The notes under the pieces were generated by a model. The model searched no databases. It had not been told where the DNA came from and saw nothing but the letters and a program-made list of their open reading frames with translations. Positions 33,574 to 42,925 of a stretch of DNA of 64,000 bases are shown piece by piece. The stretch spans positions 310,001-374,000 of the forward strand of contig NZ_FNSK01000002.1 of the NCBI RefSeq assembly GCF_900105075.1, in the 5' to 3' direction. The translations under genes were made by a program, and so were the position numbers. The number at the start of each line of letters is the position of its first letter. Position 1 is the first letter of the stretch. Origin of the DNA: Rhodobacter sp. 24-YEA-8. Lineage in GTDB: Bacteria; Pseudomonadota; Alphaproteobacteria; Rhodobacterales; Rhodobacteraceae.

Positions 33574-33921
33574 CTTTACTCTGTTTCCAGCTTCCACCGG
33601 GACAAGGATAAACTCGACAAGCTGAGGAATGAGGCCGCGAATAAGGATCTGCCTCCGGGCGCCGATGCTGTAGAAATCTCGCCTTTCACGATCCAAGACC
33701 GTCGCAGGACCGCCGCGACCGGCCTGGCCGGGCTTCGCTTCCCGCCGCATGTGGTGGAGGCGGCACTGAACCACCTCAGCGGCACCCGGCGCGGCATGGC
33801 CGGCGTCTATAACCGCTACGTCTATGCTGTGGAAAAGCGCGAGGCTCCGGAGGCATGGGCGCGGTTTGTCGCGGAACCGCTCGAGGACAAGGCCGGGAAT
33901 GGGATCAGGCTGAGGGGATGA
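33574..33921 (+). pseudogene. C-terminal fragment of a phage-type tyrosine integrase
   Basis: A frame without start reads RRRTAATGLAGLRFPPHVVEA, then LNHLSGTRRGMAGVYNRY and EAWARFV, the catalytic tail of a phage-type integrase with HxxR replaced by DRRR and the Tyr in YNRY kept. An in-frame TAG at 33571 removes any upstream part. It differs in subfamily from the fragment at 29114, so it records a separate integration. Confidence 0.7.
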
Positions 33922-33923
33922 CA

Positions 33924-33940
33924 TCGGAAATGATTTCCGA
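33924..33940. repeat. perfect palindrome after the integrase relic
   Basis: TCGGAAAT-G-ATTTCCGA is an 8-bp perfect inverted repeat with a single central base, three bases after the integrase-relic stop. It could be an old operator or attachment-site arm. The following gap to 34295 holds other short GC hairpins (for example GCTCCCC 33994-34000 with GGGGAGC 34007-34013) but no gene. Confidence 0.4.
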
Positions 33941-34295
33941 TTTTCCGGGGGTATCCAGATTTGGACAGACCCCATACACCATGGGCAGCGATCGCTCCCC
34001 AGAACGGGGGAGCAAAGCCCGTGGCGGCGCGGAGTATCACAACCAGCGTTATATCTTCGCCCTGCATCCCAGGATGAAACCAAAGCCAGATTCCATGCTT
34101 AGGCCAGACGCCGAAATCGGGGGGCGAGGCCGGAACGCCACTCGTACCGACCCGCCAGACCGGTGATCCCCGGTCTGACTTGCGGTCCCCACAACCGGGG
34201 AGCGCAACCTTCTTCCCGGCAGGAAGTAGATGTTTCCCACGACCCGGGATAACCGCCACCCGTGCTGGAAGTTGCTTTGAGCACTTACCTGCCAT

Positions 34296-34508
34296 TCAGG
34301 TGTGGCCGCCGATGACGGTCTGCTCGACGACAACGAACATGGCGATGCAGATCATCGCCAGCCCTGTAAACTTCCCCACTCGGAGCGCGGGGTCGTGCCC
34401 GTGCGGCAGGTCGTGGTCCACGACTGAGGCAGCAGTGGGGCGGCCATCGGCCAGGTAGTATGCGCAGAGCGGGTGCTTTCGCAAATTCTGGTCGCGGAAG
34501 CGTTCCAT
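34296..34508 (-). CDS. small hypothetical membrane protein
   Basis: A 70-residue frame (MERFRDQNLRKHPLCAYYL start) has a polar N-terminal half and one hydrophobic segment, GLAMICIAMFVVVEQTVI, near the C-terminus, so it may be a single-pass membrane protein. No family recognised. It lies in decayed island DNA, and coding status is uncertain. Confidence 0.4.
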   Translation of the reverse strand: MERFRDQNLRKHPLCAYYLADGRPTAASVVDHDLPHGHDPALRVGKFTGLAMICIAMFVVVEQTVIGGHT

Positions 34509-34678
34509 GCTTTGGTGTATCCGGGTTCCCGGGCACTGCCTCTGTCTGTCCAGCGCGGGGCCTTGTGCTTCGGTGCCGGGGCGCGCGTGGTGTGCGGCAG
34601 GCCGGGGCGGGAGGCATCAGCCTATCGGCTTTGGCGGTCGCGGGCTGGTCGTGTGCGAAGGGGTCGGTTGAAACGCAG

Positions 34679-34894
34679 CTATGTTGCCAATGGCGATATC
34701 CTAGCCCCTGGCAATTGCAGTGCCTCGCTGAGTGCCGCATCCGGATCAGCCAGTTCCCTTGTGAGGCGTTCACGCGCGCCACCGGCGGGCAGGAGCTGTA
34801 AGCGCTGCTGGGTTACCCTCTCCTCAGCGTCGACCAGCTTTGCGCTGATCTTTTCGCGGACGCCGGTCAGGATATCGCGGGTGGTCTGGGTCAT
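34679..34894 (-). CDS. small hypothetical protein
   Basis: The 71-residue frame starting MTQTTRDILTGVREKISAKL is preceded by an AGGGGAT ribosome site six bases upstream of the ATG. The sequence is charged and helical (LVDAEERVTQQRLQLL). No family recognised. A longer frame upstream to 35188 overlaps the GGDEF gene and is not used. Confidence 0.45.
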   Translation of the reverse strand: MTQTTRDILTGVREKISAKLVDAEERVTQQRLQLLPAGGARERLTRELADPDAALSEALQLPGARISPLAT

Positions 34895-35077
34895 GCCGAT
34901 CCCCTGCCTGAAATGCGAATGCCGCGCTCCCGGAAGGCGCGGCAGTTGGAGTGCGTGGCGTGAACATGGCAGAGCTGCTTGCCGCAACCCCAGCTGTATT
35001 TGGCCACATCTACGCCGCGTTGTTCGGTAATTGCTTCGAATTAGAACTCGGTTTAACGCTTTCGGATTCTCAGAATT

Positions 35078-36136
35078 ATGTCGCCAGATCTGCTCATCGC
35101 CGGGCTGAATACTGTTGGCCTGATTGCCATCTGCACTATTGCTTATGGCTGGCTTCAGCGACTCATGCCGCATCGGCTGGTTCGCCAATGTGCCGTTGGC
35201 TGCCTTCTGGGCACCGGTGCTGCGTTGTCGATGCTGGAGCCCTACACTGTCTTAAGCGGGCTTCAGATTGACAGCAGAAACCTCTTTCTGGCGGTTTCCA
35301 CAGCCTTCGGAGGCGCTCTGTCAACCGTGATATCGTTCACGATATCGGGCCTGGTCAGGATCAGTATCGGCGGACCTGGCGTGGTCACAGGTTTAGCGAC
35401 CATGATATTTGCATGCCTGATGGCCGGCCTTTGGACCTATGTAACGCGCGGTAAGCGGCGCAGAAGCTGGATGGCATGGGTGATGCTTGGCGTAATCCTC
35501 AGCGCACCACTGCTCGCCGTTATGCTGTTGATGAAGGTCATGAATCCCTACGTCGCACTGATGCGCCTTACAACAGATATGATTGGCGCAGTTTTCTTCG
35601 GCCGGATGTTCGAAGGCGAGCTGCGGCGCGGAAACCGTGAGAGGCAGCTAAACCTTGAAGCCAGCACGGATGCGCTGACAGGTCTGCCGAACCGTCGGGC
35701 CCTGATGAACTATATTTCGCATATCAGTCCCACTGACCAGGAAACCATGGCGTTACTGGTCGTCGACGCAGATCACTTCAAATCGATAAACGACACGCAT
35801 GGCCACGATGTTGGCGATGAAGTGCTTAAAATGATTGCTAAATCGATATCGGCATCCATTCGCCATGGCGACTTCGCAGCAAGATTTGGCGGCGAAGAGT
35901 TCGCGGTTCTGCTCCGGGTGGAGAAAACTGAAGATGGGTATGAAATGGCCGAACGTCTTCGCAGAGAGATTTCTGGCTTGCATGAGGTTTTCGGGAAGCG
36001 AATAACCGTCACCGTAAGTGTTGGCGGCGTGTCCCTGCCGCCTGACAAATTCGACTTCCGGCAGGTCTTTCATCAGGCAGATGCCGCACTTTATGCAGCG
36101 AAGCGGATGGGGCGGAACTGTGCGGTCTTTCTGTGA
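35078..36136 (+). CDS. membrane-bound GGDEF diguanylate cyclase
   Basis: The 352-residue protein has about five hydrophobic helices in residues 1-170 (resembling the 5TM-LytS type sensor region) and a C-terminal GGDEF domain beginning at STDALTGLPNRRAL. The active-site motif is RFGGEEFAVLL, and the inhibitory I-site R-H-G-D lies exactly five residues before GGEEF, so product feedback by c-di-GMP is expected. It should make c-di-GMP in response to a membrane-sensed cue. It is a lone gene in the island. Confidence 0.9.
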   Translation: MSPDLLIAGLNTVGLIAICTIAYGWLQRLMPHRLVRQCAVGCLLGTGAALSMLEPYTVLSGLQIDSRNLFLAVSTAFGGALSTVISFTISGLVRISIGGPGVVTGLATMIFACLMAGLWTYVTRGKRRRSWMAWVMLGVILSAPLLAVMLLMKVMNPYVALMRLTTDMIGAVFFGRMFEGELRRGNRERQLNLEASTDALTGLPNRRALMNYISHISPTDQETMALLVVDADHFKSINDTHGHDVGDEVLKMIAKSISASIRHGDFAARFGGEEFAVLLRVEKTEDGYEMAERLRREISGLHEVFGKRITVTVSVGGVSLPPDKFDFRQVFHQADAALYAAKRMGRNCAVFL

Positions 36137-36725
36137 GCCTTGCAATCGATCAACCAATGGAAAGCGGCAAATACCCCTCCGGCCAGTCCTGACGCCCTCG
36201 GTAATCCGGGGGCATTTCTCGTCTGGTCACAGCTTCGCTGACCTGCGCGCAGGGTGGCCCATCCGGGCAGCGCTGCGGCTGGGCGTCCAGCGTTCGCCTC
36301 GCCGCAGGTCGCCCCATCTGACTGCCGACATCCTGACTCTGGCAAATCAGGTCATCGAGGCTAAGAGCCTAAACCGGACGGTCAGCTTCCTTGGCACCCG
36401 CTCCATCCGCATAGCCGCTACCCACCTGAAGCCCGACTTATCGCCGCTCTGCCCCACCGCTTGAACGAACTTCCATCGTCCCGCGGCCAATCGTCGGCAT
36501 GTAATTGGTGGCTTCATAGATCCCTCCGGGCGTGACAGGTTAGCTCTGGCTTTTATCTGACCTGAGCAAGGCGAGGATGGTGGCCCGCTTGCGACCCCAT
36601 TCCGGTCGCTCACAAGGAACGCCGGCGCTGCAAAAAGCAGACGTCGCGATACGGCTCTTTCAGGACAGATCAAAGGTGCCTGTTCCGAGCGAGACGCCGT
36701 GTCAGCGGCTGTTGCTCCTCGTGAA
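36137..36725. other. gene-poor stretch between the GGDEF gene and the dehydrogenase pseudogene
   Basis: No ribosome site, recognisable protein or RNA gene was seen in these 589 bases. Open frames on both strands are short, Arg/Pro-rich and look like chance frames of GC-rich DNA. Confidence 0.5.
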
Positions 36726-37656
36726 CTATGTTGGGGTCAGGACGATGCGCCCGTCCAGCGCGCGGCTCTCCATGCGCGCATGTGCTAAACTTGCCTCCGC
36801 AAACGAAAGAAGGTCAATCGGGGTATCCAAGAGGCCCGCAGCAACAGCCCGCAGCCCAGCATCAAGGCCCGCTCGAACGGCCTCTCCATGGCTCGGCAAA
36901 TAGGCGCCGGCATTGAAGCCTGCCACCGTTACGCTGCCCAACCAAAGGTCGTTCGTTTTCACCTCGCTCGCCCAGTCACCGCTTGCGTTGCCGACGGCAA
37001 TGAGGCGGCTCCCTGGTTTCATGACCGCAAAGCTCTGTTTCCGGAGCGCACCGCCGACCGGATCGATGATGACGTCAAACTTTTCATTCGCCAGGGCCGT
37101 GACGAGATTTTGTGAATCAACGAGCTGGTCGTAAGGCAGCCTGGTGCGCGATACCGCCTCCAGCTTGCTGGAGCGAACAGCTCCAACAACGCGGGATGCC
37201 CCCAAGAGCGTCGAGGACCAGCACGCTCTCACTTGCTTCAAGGTGAGCTACGCGGGTCAGAGCCACATGTGCCATTGCCGCATTGGGGATGGTGGCGACG
37301 GCCAGCGCCGGATCAACGCCAGAATTCTCTATCGAAACGACACCACCGACCGGCGCGACGTAGACGGACGCATAGCCCCCTGTACGGGGGCCAGCTGACA
37401 TGGATACGACTTTCTCACCGATGACGAATTCCGTCACGCCCGCACCAACCGCGCGAATCGTGCCTGCCACTTCCAGGCCAGGGATGTATGGCGGCTGCGC
37501 CATGCCCGGCACAGCTTTGAAACGGCCCTCGAGGATGAGGATGTCGATGAGCCCCACGGCCGCGTGACTGACATCAATCGCAATCTGACCAGGCCCTTGT
37601 GGGATCTGGCAGACTGACGACGGTGAGAACGCCTGGGTCGCCGAAGCGAGTTGCAT
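36726..37656 (-). pseudogene. zinc-type alcohol dehydrogenase / quinone oxidoreductase, frameshifted by an internal deletion
   Basis: The N-terminal half (from 37656: PYIPGLEVAGTIRAVGAGV, SVLVLDALGG) and the C-terminal half (ASRVVGAVRSSKLEAV to ALDGRIVLTPT at 36726) belong to one medium-chain dehydrogenase but sit in different frames. They meet near 37200. The dozen or so residues that normally link GALGG to GASRVVG, including the nucleotide-binding Gly loop, are missing. The gene is therefore non-functional. Confidence 0.8.
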
Positions 37657-37752
37657 GAACAGCTTTCACGGAATTTTGCCTTTCGAGCGAGGAGCCAATG
37701 CCAACCCGAAAATTCGACTTGCCTGATTGAGTGGAGAGGGTCTGTCACAGAT

Positions 37753-38196
37753 TTACGGATTGGCTGGCGCAGGAACGTCCGACAGTCCGTTCGGAAAGAG
37801 CATAGGCGCCGTGTTGATGACGTTCAAATATTCGCGCAGCACTTTGATTTTACCGTTCTCGGCGACAAGCTGGCTAACATAGTCCTGGGCATAAACCCGC
37901 TCGGAGCGGTCGATGAAGCCGGCGGCGTAGTAGCGGACAAAGAGAGCATCTGCATCCCTCCCCTCGTGGATTTCGATCTCCGAGAGCGTGAAACCCGCGA
38001 AATGGCCATTGATGAGACCGAGGACCTGGCTAATTTCGGTCTTACCCTGGAAACGTGTCGGCACCCAGAGGACCGTGAAGGAGGGAAACCCGAAGACACC
38101 TTCATCGGAACAAAGATCGATGCACCGCTCGACCGAGTTGTCGAGATCACAGAGGCTATAGAAGGCGGCGCTGCGCAATTGCCGGCTGGACGACAC
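37753..38196 (-). CDS. nuclear transport factor 2 (SnoaL)-like protein
   Basis: The 147-residue protein starts at a GTG preceded by AGAGGAT and has an NTF2-like alpha+beta pattern (NSVERCIDLCSDEGVFGFPSF, then VRYYAAGFIDRSERVYAQDYV). Such proteins are ketosteroid-isomerase-like or binding proteins. Its neighbours on both sides (dehydrogenase and SDR) are broken, so it is probably an orphan of a decayed gene set. Function unknown. Confidence 0.65.
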   Translation of the reverse strand: MSSSRQLRSAAFYSLCDLDNSVERCIDLCSDEGVFGFPSFTVLWVPTRFQGKTEISQVLGLINGHFAGFTLSEIEIHEGRDADALFVRYYAAGFIDRSERVYAQDYVSQLVAENGKIKVLREYLNVINTAPMLFPNGLSDVPAPANP

Positions 38197-38214
38197 CGTC
38201 TTTGATCCTCTGGC

Positions 38215-38345
38215 TTAGAACACCCAGTGAACCCTGGCGACCTGGGCCAAACCACCGTCGATGAATACCGTTTACAAAGCTGCTGTCATCGGAAGCCAGG
38301 ATGGCGACCACCTTGGTCGCTTCGCTCTGAAGCGAAGTGATCTGG
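38215..38345 (-). pseudogene. C-terminal relic of a short-chain dehydrogenase
   Basis: One frame reads SEATKVVAILASDDSSFVNG and the next frame continues FIDGGLAQV and ends at a TAA at 38215, together the conserved tail of SDR enzymes with a frameshift between them. Nothing of the Rossmann or catalytic part was found upstream. The gap 38346-38703 shows no gene. Confidence 0.6.
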
Positions 38346-38703
38346 TTGTTGACCTGCTGAAGCGTGCGCGCGGGTCGGCGACAAATTCCCGTACGGGTAA
38401 GATGCGCGCGACGGCGTTGGGCCTCATAGCTTCGGCATTCAGCTTCGACAGGAGCGAAGCGCCCGGATCGTGGGCGTGGCGTTGCAGCGATGCGATTTGG
38501 CACGCGGCCGGTTAACGGGACGGCGCGGACATCGGACAAGAAGAGCTGCGTGGCCGACGTTATGTCTGCCGAACCTCGGGGAATCCGAGCGGGTTTGCCG
38601 CCATCCCCACCGCCGCGCCTGATCCGGCCCATAATCCGGCGTCTCCTGCGGTCGCCGTGCTTATCGGGTCCGCGGCCCCATCGTCAGCCAGATTCTGAAT
38701 CCG

Positions 38704-39654
38704 CTATTCTTCCACCTCGTCTGGCCCCTCCGAAGTCGGCTCCGGGCGAGACAGAGCCGCCACGATTCGACCAAACTCGCCGAGGATGTCTGCGTGGTTC
38801 TTTTCGAGATAGCGATTGATCCGTTCATTCGCGAGCAGGCGTTCGACGTAGCGGCCCGCTACCACAAGGCGCAGATGATCGGGGCCAAGGGTGCCCTCGA
38901 TCAGCCTGATATTCTTCTGCAGGCTTGCCATCTCGGTCTTCATCCGCTCGGCCTGCTCGCGCGTGATGCCGGAAGTTTCTGTTTTCATTGCCGGATCGAC
39001 AAGGTCTCCGTCATCGGTCGCGGCAAGAATGGCGTCGGTATAGGCCACCGTGTAATTGTTCGCGGCGATCATAAGTTCGGCTGCCTGAATCTGCCGCATG
39101 GGCTTCATCTTGCGCAGGGATCGGAAACTGTTGAACGGGCAATGCTTGTCTTTCAGAAGTTCAGCCGCCTCGGGGCAGATGCCGTTCAACAATGTCCGCT
39201 TTCGCCGGATCAGTGCCACATCCACATTCAGAGCGGCCGCGATACGGGCCTCGGGCACGCCGCGCTCAATCGCGCGCAGGATCATCTTGTGTTCCTGGAT
39301 CGTGGCGAGACGGCTGATGCGCTTGTTATAGGTGAAGGACTCGTCATCGGTGGCGACCAGGCAGGCGACGGTTTCTTCGCCCGTCTCCTTCAGGACATGC
39401 AGACGGACATGACCATCGAGCAGGATGAACGTGCCGTCCTGACCAGGTGCGCGCGCAACCACGAGCGGTTCGATCAGGCCGGCCTCGCGGATCGATGCGG
39501 CGATCTGCGCATATTTCTGGCCTTTGGGAACCGTGGCCGGCAGTTGCTTCACCGGCAGGATGGCGGCGATCGGGATCTGACGCAGAGCTGGTTCAAATCC
39601 TGGCCCCGGTAATGATGCGTCATGGGGCGGGGGCGTTTTACCCATATGCGTCAT
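38704..39654 (-). CDS. ParB-like protein with RepB partition C-terminal domain
   Basis: The 316-residue protein has an N-terminal ParB/Srx-like nuclease-fold domain (IREAGLIEPLVV, LLDGHVRLHVLKE), then a helix-turn-helix region (ARIAAALNVDVALIRRKRTLL) and a RepB-type C-terminal domain. It overlaps the second ParB-like gene by four bases and is the last gene of the recombinase operon. ParB/RepB proteins bind DNA at partition sites. With no ParA/RepA or RepC here, it more likely serves the recombinase element (site choice or inheritance) than replicon partition. Confidence 0.8.
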   Translation of the reverse strand: MTHMGKTPPPHDASLPGPGFEPALRQIPIAAILPVKQLPATVPKGQKYAQIAASIREAGLIEPLVVARAPGQDGTFILLDGHVRLHVLKETGEETVACLVATDDESFTYNKRISRLATIQEHKMILRAIERGVPEARIAAALNVDVALIRRKRTLLNGICPEAAELLKDKHCPFNSFRSLRKMKPMRQIQAAELMIAANNYTVAYTDAILAATDDGDLVDPAMKTETSGITREQAERMKTEMASLQKNIRLIEGTLGPDHLRLVVAGRYVERLLANERINRYLEKNHADILGEFGRIVAALSRPEPTSEGPDEVEE

Positions 39655-40544
39655 GGCCGGGGTTCCCTGAGACCATCGGCCACCATGCCCGGCAGAGAAT
39701 CCAGCGCCTCGGCGCGGAGCAGGGTAAGGAAATTCTCATCCCTGAGCAGGGACTGGAACGCCGCATCGAGGAAGAGCAGGTTGCCGCGCGTCGCCCGGGC
39801 CCTGCGGATCATGTCCTGCTGGCGTTCTGCCTCGATACGATAGGCCCGGACCAATGCCGCCGATGTCATCCGCACCCCGGATCGTTTTATGCGTGTGGCG
39901 CCTTTTTTCTTGCCGTGCCGGTGGCGCAATTCCACCAGCCGCCGCGCTTCCAGCAGTTTCTTGCCCCGCAATTCACCCGAGGCATAGGCTGCCTCCAGCG
40001 CCTGTCGCACATCTTTCTCTTCCGCCCGGCTGATATACAATGCGACGCTGAGGGGCATCTGACCGGTTTCGACCGCGATCAGCAGTCGTTCCTCGCCCTT
40101 GGCGATCAACTCGCCGATTTCGTGAACATACGACCAGGACAGCCCGGTTTTCCCGGCGATATCGTGGTCCGAGTATCCCCGGTCGCGCAGGATGGCGATA
40201 TCCTGCAGCAACTCGAGCGGTCGCTGCTGACGACGGGCGATGTTCTCGATCACGCTGCGCAGAAGTCGTTCAACCTCGTTCGCGTCCACGATGATGGCCG
40301 GGATGTGGGTTTCGCCAAGTGCAACATAGGCCTCCATCCGCCCCTGACCGCAGACCAGACGCCAGGCATCCCCTGACACCGTGTCATCCCGCGCCACGGT
40401 GATCGGCTTCTTCAGCCCCACCTTGCCGATACTGTCCACCAGTGCACGAAAGGTCTTTTCGGATCGTACACGCGGATTTTCTATGGTGATGGCGGCAATG
40501 GGGATGATCTGCACCTCGGCATGGGTTTCGACATCGCTTACCAT
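39651..40544 (-). CDS. second ParB-domain protein of the recombinase module
   Basis: The 297-residue protein has a ParB N-domain (TFRALVDSIGKVGLKKPITV, LVCGQGRMEAYVALGE), the arginine-rich segment VIENIARRQQRPLELLQDI and an HTH (YSDHDIAGKTGLSWSYVHEIGEL). The C-terminal part is helical and differs from its neighbour. Seven-base overlap with the recombinase and four-base overlap with the next gene indicate tight coupling. Probable DNA-binding partner of the recombinase or of the sister ParB. Confidence 0.8.
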   Translation of the reverse strand: MVSDVETHAEVQIIPIAAITIENPRVRSEKTFRALVDSIGKVGLKKPITVARDDTVSGDAWRLVCGQGRMEAYVALGETHIPAIIVDANEVERLLRSVIENIARRQQRPLELLQDIAILRDRGYSDHDIAGKTGLSWSYVHEIGELIAKGEERLLIAVETGQMPLSVALYISRAEEKDVRQALEAAYASGELRGKKLLEARRLVELRHRHGKKKGATRIKRSGVRMTSAALVRAYRIEAERQQDMIRRARATRGNLLFLDAAFQSLLRDENFLTLLRAEALDSLPGMVADGLREPRP

Positions 40545-42202
40545 GGTGTCACCTCGGAAACGGATACGCGCCGGACCATGTCGAAGAAGAAGTCCAGCGT
40601 TTCAAAACGGAAGGCGTCCAGCATCAGGCCATTCTGCTCTGCAAGCCCCAGAGGTTTACGCCGCATCCGGAATTGGGGCAGCAGGTAGTAATCGAGCGCG
40701 TCAGTGTTCGTGCGATTCATCCTGATGGCGATGGTGATGTCGGGCGCGAGGCCGACATCAAAACGGATCTTCCAGCGCAAACCGCCTGAGGACGTTTCGC
40801 GACAACGGGCGACGACGACGGATGCCGTGAATTCGTTGTTGATGGTCAGCAGGTCCGTCGCGGGATTCCTGACCACGGCACCACCAGGCCGGGTGATCTC
40901 GCTGATCACGCGCTCGACCGCGTCGCCGTGAAATTGCCGCAACAGGCGGTTGGCTTCGATGTAGCGATAGTCGCGATCCGGGGTGAACCCGATAAGGGAA
41001 TAGGCCCTGAGCAGGCTGCCGAAGCGATGGGCATAGGCACCGCTGGACGGCATCCCATCTGCTTCGTCGATCACCAGCCCGGAAATGTAGCCATGACTTC
41101 GGAGCAATCTGGTAAGGCGCTCGAGCATCTCCTCATCCGAAATGCGACGGTTGCGCGCCGCGATGATGGCCTGAACCTGTCGGAACTGTTTTGGCTCGAC
41201 GATGGCATCGAAGGCGCCCTCTGAGCGGATCCACATCTCCGGACCATTGGCGATCCGCTTGTGCTTCAGTTTGAATGAGCGCCGATTGTAGACATTGTTG
41301 CCGATGTATTTCTCATTGGTCAGGATCTGATGGACGGTGGCGCGGGTCCAGACCCGCCCAAGATCGGTGAGGATGCCGCGTTCATTCAGTTCCGTTGCAA
41401 TTTCAGTTTCCGACAGGCCGTTCTTCAGAAACTGGCTGTAGATCCGGCGCACCGTCCGGACCTCCTCGTCTGGTCCGGGAACCAGGATGACGCGATCCGT
41501 CTGAAGGCTCTTGTGCTCACCGCGCTTCAGTTCCGTTTTCACTTCGCCCCGTTCATTGAGAAGGGCGCGACGCAACCCAAAGCCCGCAGGGCCGCCCTGA
41601 CGATAGCCGAGCTCAATCAAACGGCATTGACCCGCGAAGACCTTCACTGAAAGCTCACGGCTGTATTCGCCCGCCATTGCCCGCTTGAGGCTTTTCACGA
41701 TGGTGGAGGTCGGAGAACCATCGTTCTCGAATTGCTCGGCGCAATAGGCGACCTGCATGCCCGCCTTGCGGCAACGGTATTCGTAATAGGCCGACTCGTC
41801 CGTGTCCTGAAACCGCCCCCAGCGGGTGACGTCATAGACGAGGATCACGCTGAATTCGGCCGCGCCGGCTTCGACATCGGCGATCATCTGCTGCAATGCC
41901 ATCCTGCCGCCGATGGTCAGGCCGCTTTTCGCATCATCCGAATAGGTTTTAACAATCCTGATTTCGCGGCGTCCGGCATATTCGCGGATGGTCTGCGCCT
42001 GGTTCCGGGTTGAATACTGCTGATGCTCGGTCGACATGCGGACGTATTCTGCAGCCAGCAGCTGCCCGGAAGGATCGGTTTCTCCTATGGATAACGGTGA
42101 TTTTCCCCGCGCCACGCCCACCTCCCGGTAAATCATATGGGCTGCTTCGAGCTGATGACCCTCTGCCGCAGGCAGGGCGCAGATACGAACTGCCGCTTTC
42201 AT
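40538..42202 (-). CDS. large serine recombinase
   Basis: The 554-residue protein has the resolvase catalytic domain with nucleophile Ser57 in YVRMSTEHQQYSTRNQ, VYDVTRWGRFQD and the usual Arg residues. It continues with the recombinase domain (GFGLRRALL, GRVWTRATVHQILTNEKYIGN), an NRR-containing zinc-ribbon-like/coiled-coil stretch and a ~200-residue C-terminal extension. The start at 42202 has a GGGGAAGGA site. Large serine recombinases integrate or excise elements at att sites. The operon recombinase-ParB-ParB faces a small HTH gene. Confidence 0.9.
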   Translation of the reverse strand: MKAAVRICALPAAEGHQLEAAHMIYREVGVARGKSPLSIGETDPSGQLLAAEYVRMSTEHQQYSTRNQAQTIREYAGRREIRIVKTYSDDAKSGLTIGGRMALQQMIADVEAGAAEFSVILVYDVTRWGRFQDTDESAYYEYRCRKAGMQVAYCAEQFENDGSPTSTIVKSLKRAMAGEYSRELSVKVFAGQCRLIELGYRQGGPAGFGLRRALLNERGEVKTELKRGEHKSLQTDRVILVPGPDEEVRTVRRIYSQFLKNGLSETEIATELNERGILTDLGRVWTRATVHQILTNEKYIGNNVYNRRSFKLKHKRIANGPEMWIRSEGAFDAIVEPKQFRQVQAIIAARNRRISDEEMLERLTRLLRSHGYISGLVIDEADGMPSSGAYAHRFGSLLRAYSLIGFTPDRDYRYIEANRLLRQFHGDAVERVISEITRPGGAVVRNPATDLLTINNEFTASVVVARCRETSSGGLRWKIRFDVGLAPDITIAIRMNRTNTDALDYYLLPQFRMRRKPLGLAEQNGLMLDAFRFETLDFFFDMVRRVSVSEVTPW

Positions 42203-42238
42203 GTCCTTCCCCGAGTATTATCGAAGAAGGACGCAGAG
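42203..42238. promoter_or_regulatory. 36-base divergent control region of the recombinase module, with inverted repeat
   Basis: GTCCTTC (42203-42209) and GAAGGAC (42226-42232) form a 7-bp inverted repeat in which each arm contains the ribosome site of one of the two divergent genes. Such a short gap means the two promoters must overlap the opposing coding regions. The small HTH protein encoded to the right is a natural candidate to bind here. Confidence 0.45.
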
Positions 42239-42541
42239 ATGCGGATCAAGACGGGCACATTTGTGCCGAAAACGGGCACAGATGTGCACCCAAAAGCCGA
42301 TCTAGCCGATTACCGGACCGCCATTGCCACGGCGCTTCGGGACGAACTCGGTCTGACGCATCGCGCGGTCAAGACGGCGATGCGGTGGACGGGTGCCAGT
42401 GAGCGGACCGTGAAATACTGGATCGCTGGCGAGAGAGGACCCAGTGGCGCGCATCTGATCGCACTGGCCAGGCACTCGGATATCGTGTTCCACATGGTCC
42501 TGCTGCTGGCTGATCGGACCGACGGCGCGGATTCTGAGTAA
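42239..42541 (+). CDS. small helix-turn-helix DNA-binding protein
   Basis: The 100-residue protein carries an HTH in residues about 40-75 (LTHRAVKTAMRWTGASERTVKYWIAGERGPS) resembling phage/plasmid regulators. The ATG at 42239 follows AGAAGGA. It is divergent from the serine recombinase operon across 36 bases, so autoregulation and control of the recombinase are likely. No closer assignment is possible. Confidence 0.75.
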   Translation: MRIKTGTFVPKTGTDVHPKADLADYRTAIATALRDELGLTHRAVKTAMRWTGASERTVKYWIAGERGPSGAHLIALARHSDIVFHMVLLLADRTDGADSE

Positions 42542-42778
42542 GGTCGCCATGAGGCGGTGAAAAGCTGAGATGGATAAAGCGTGAGCCTGCGCGTGGGCTG
42601 ACTGCCACGCGTCATGCTGCAGCCTATCATCATGGGGATGGCTGAAGGTATCGCGTCCACCCCTTGTGGGCCGCGCCCGTCTGGCACAGGGCTTTCCCGA
42701 AGCGGCGGGCTAACCCGGCACTGACCCGACCACTGCACGCCGCGCCCGGCAGGTGGCGATGTTGCCGGAGTTGCAGTG

Positions 42779-42925
42779 ATGCGCCTCGTGTTACTGCGGG
42801 CCGCCCTGCTCTTCCTCACAGGCTGCGGCCCGCTGGATGACTACTGCGGGCGCAATATGGGTTTCCATCACGCTGGCGGAGACACCGGCCCTCACTCGTC
42901 TTTCGGGATCCGGTTTGCCGAGTGA
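42779..42925 (+). CDS. tiny predicted lipoprotein
   Basis: A 48-residue frame begins MRLVLLRAALLFLTGC, a short lipoprotein signal with lipobox LTGC (Cys16), followed by a polar tail ending FGIRFAE. It overlaps the 3' end of the convergent gene at 42892 by 34 bases. No strong ribosome site. Plausible but unproven. Confidence 0.4.
   Translation: MRLVLLRAALLFLTGCGPLDDYCGRNMGFHHAGGDTGPHSSFGIRFAE

Noticed and set aside
36347..36673. 108-codon minus-strand frame in the gene-poor stretch
   Set aside because: Arg/Pro/Ser-rich with no domain or ribosome site; likely chance.
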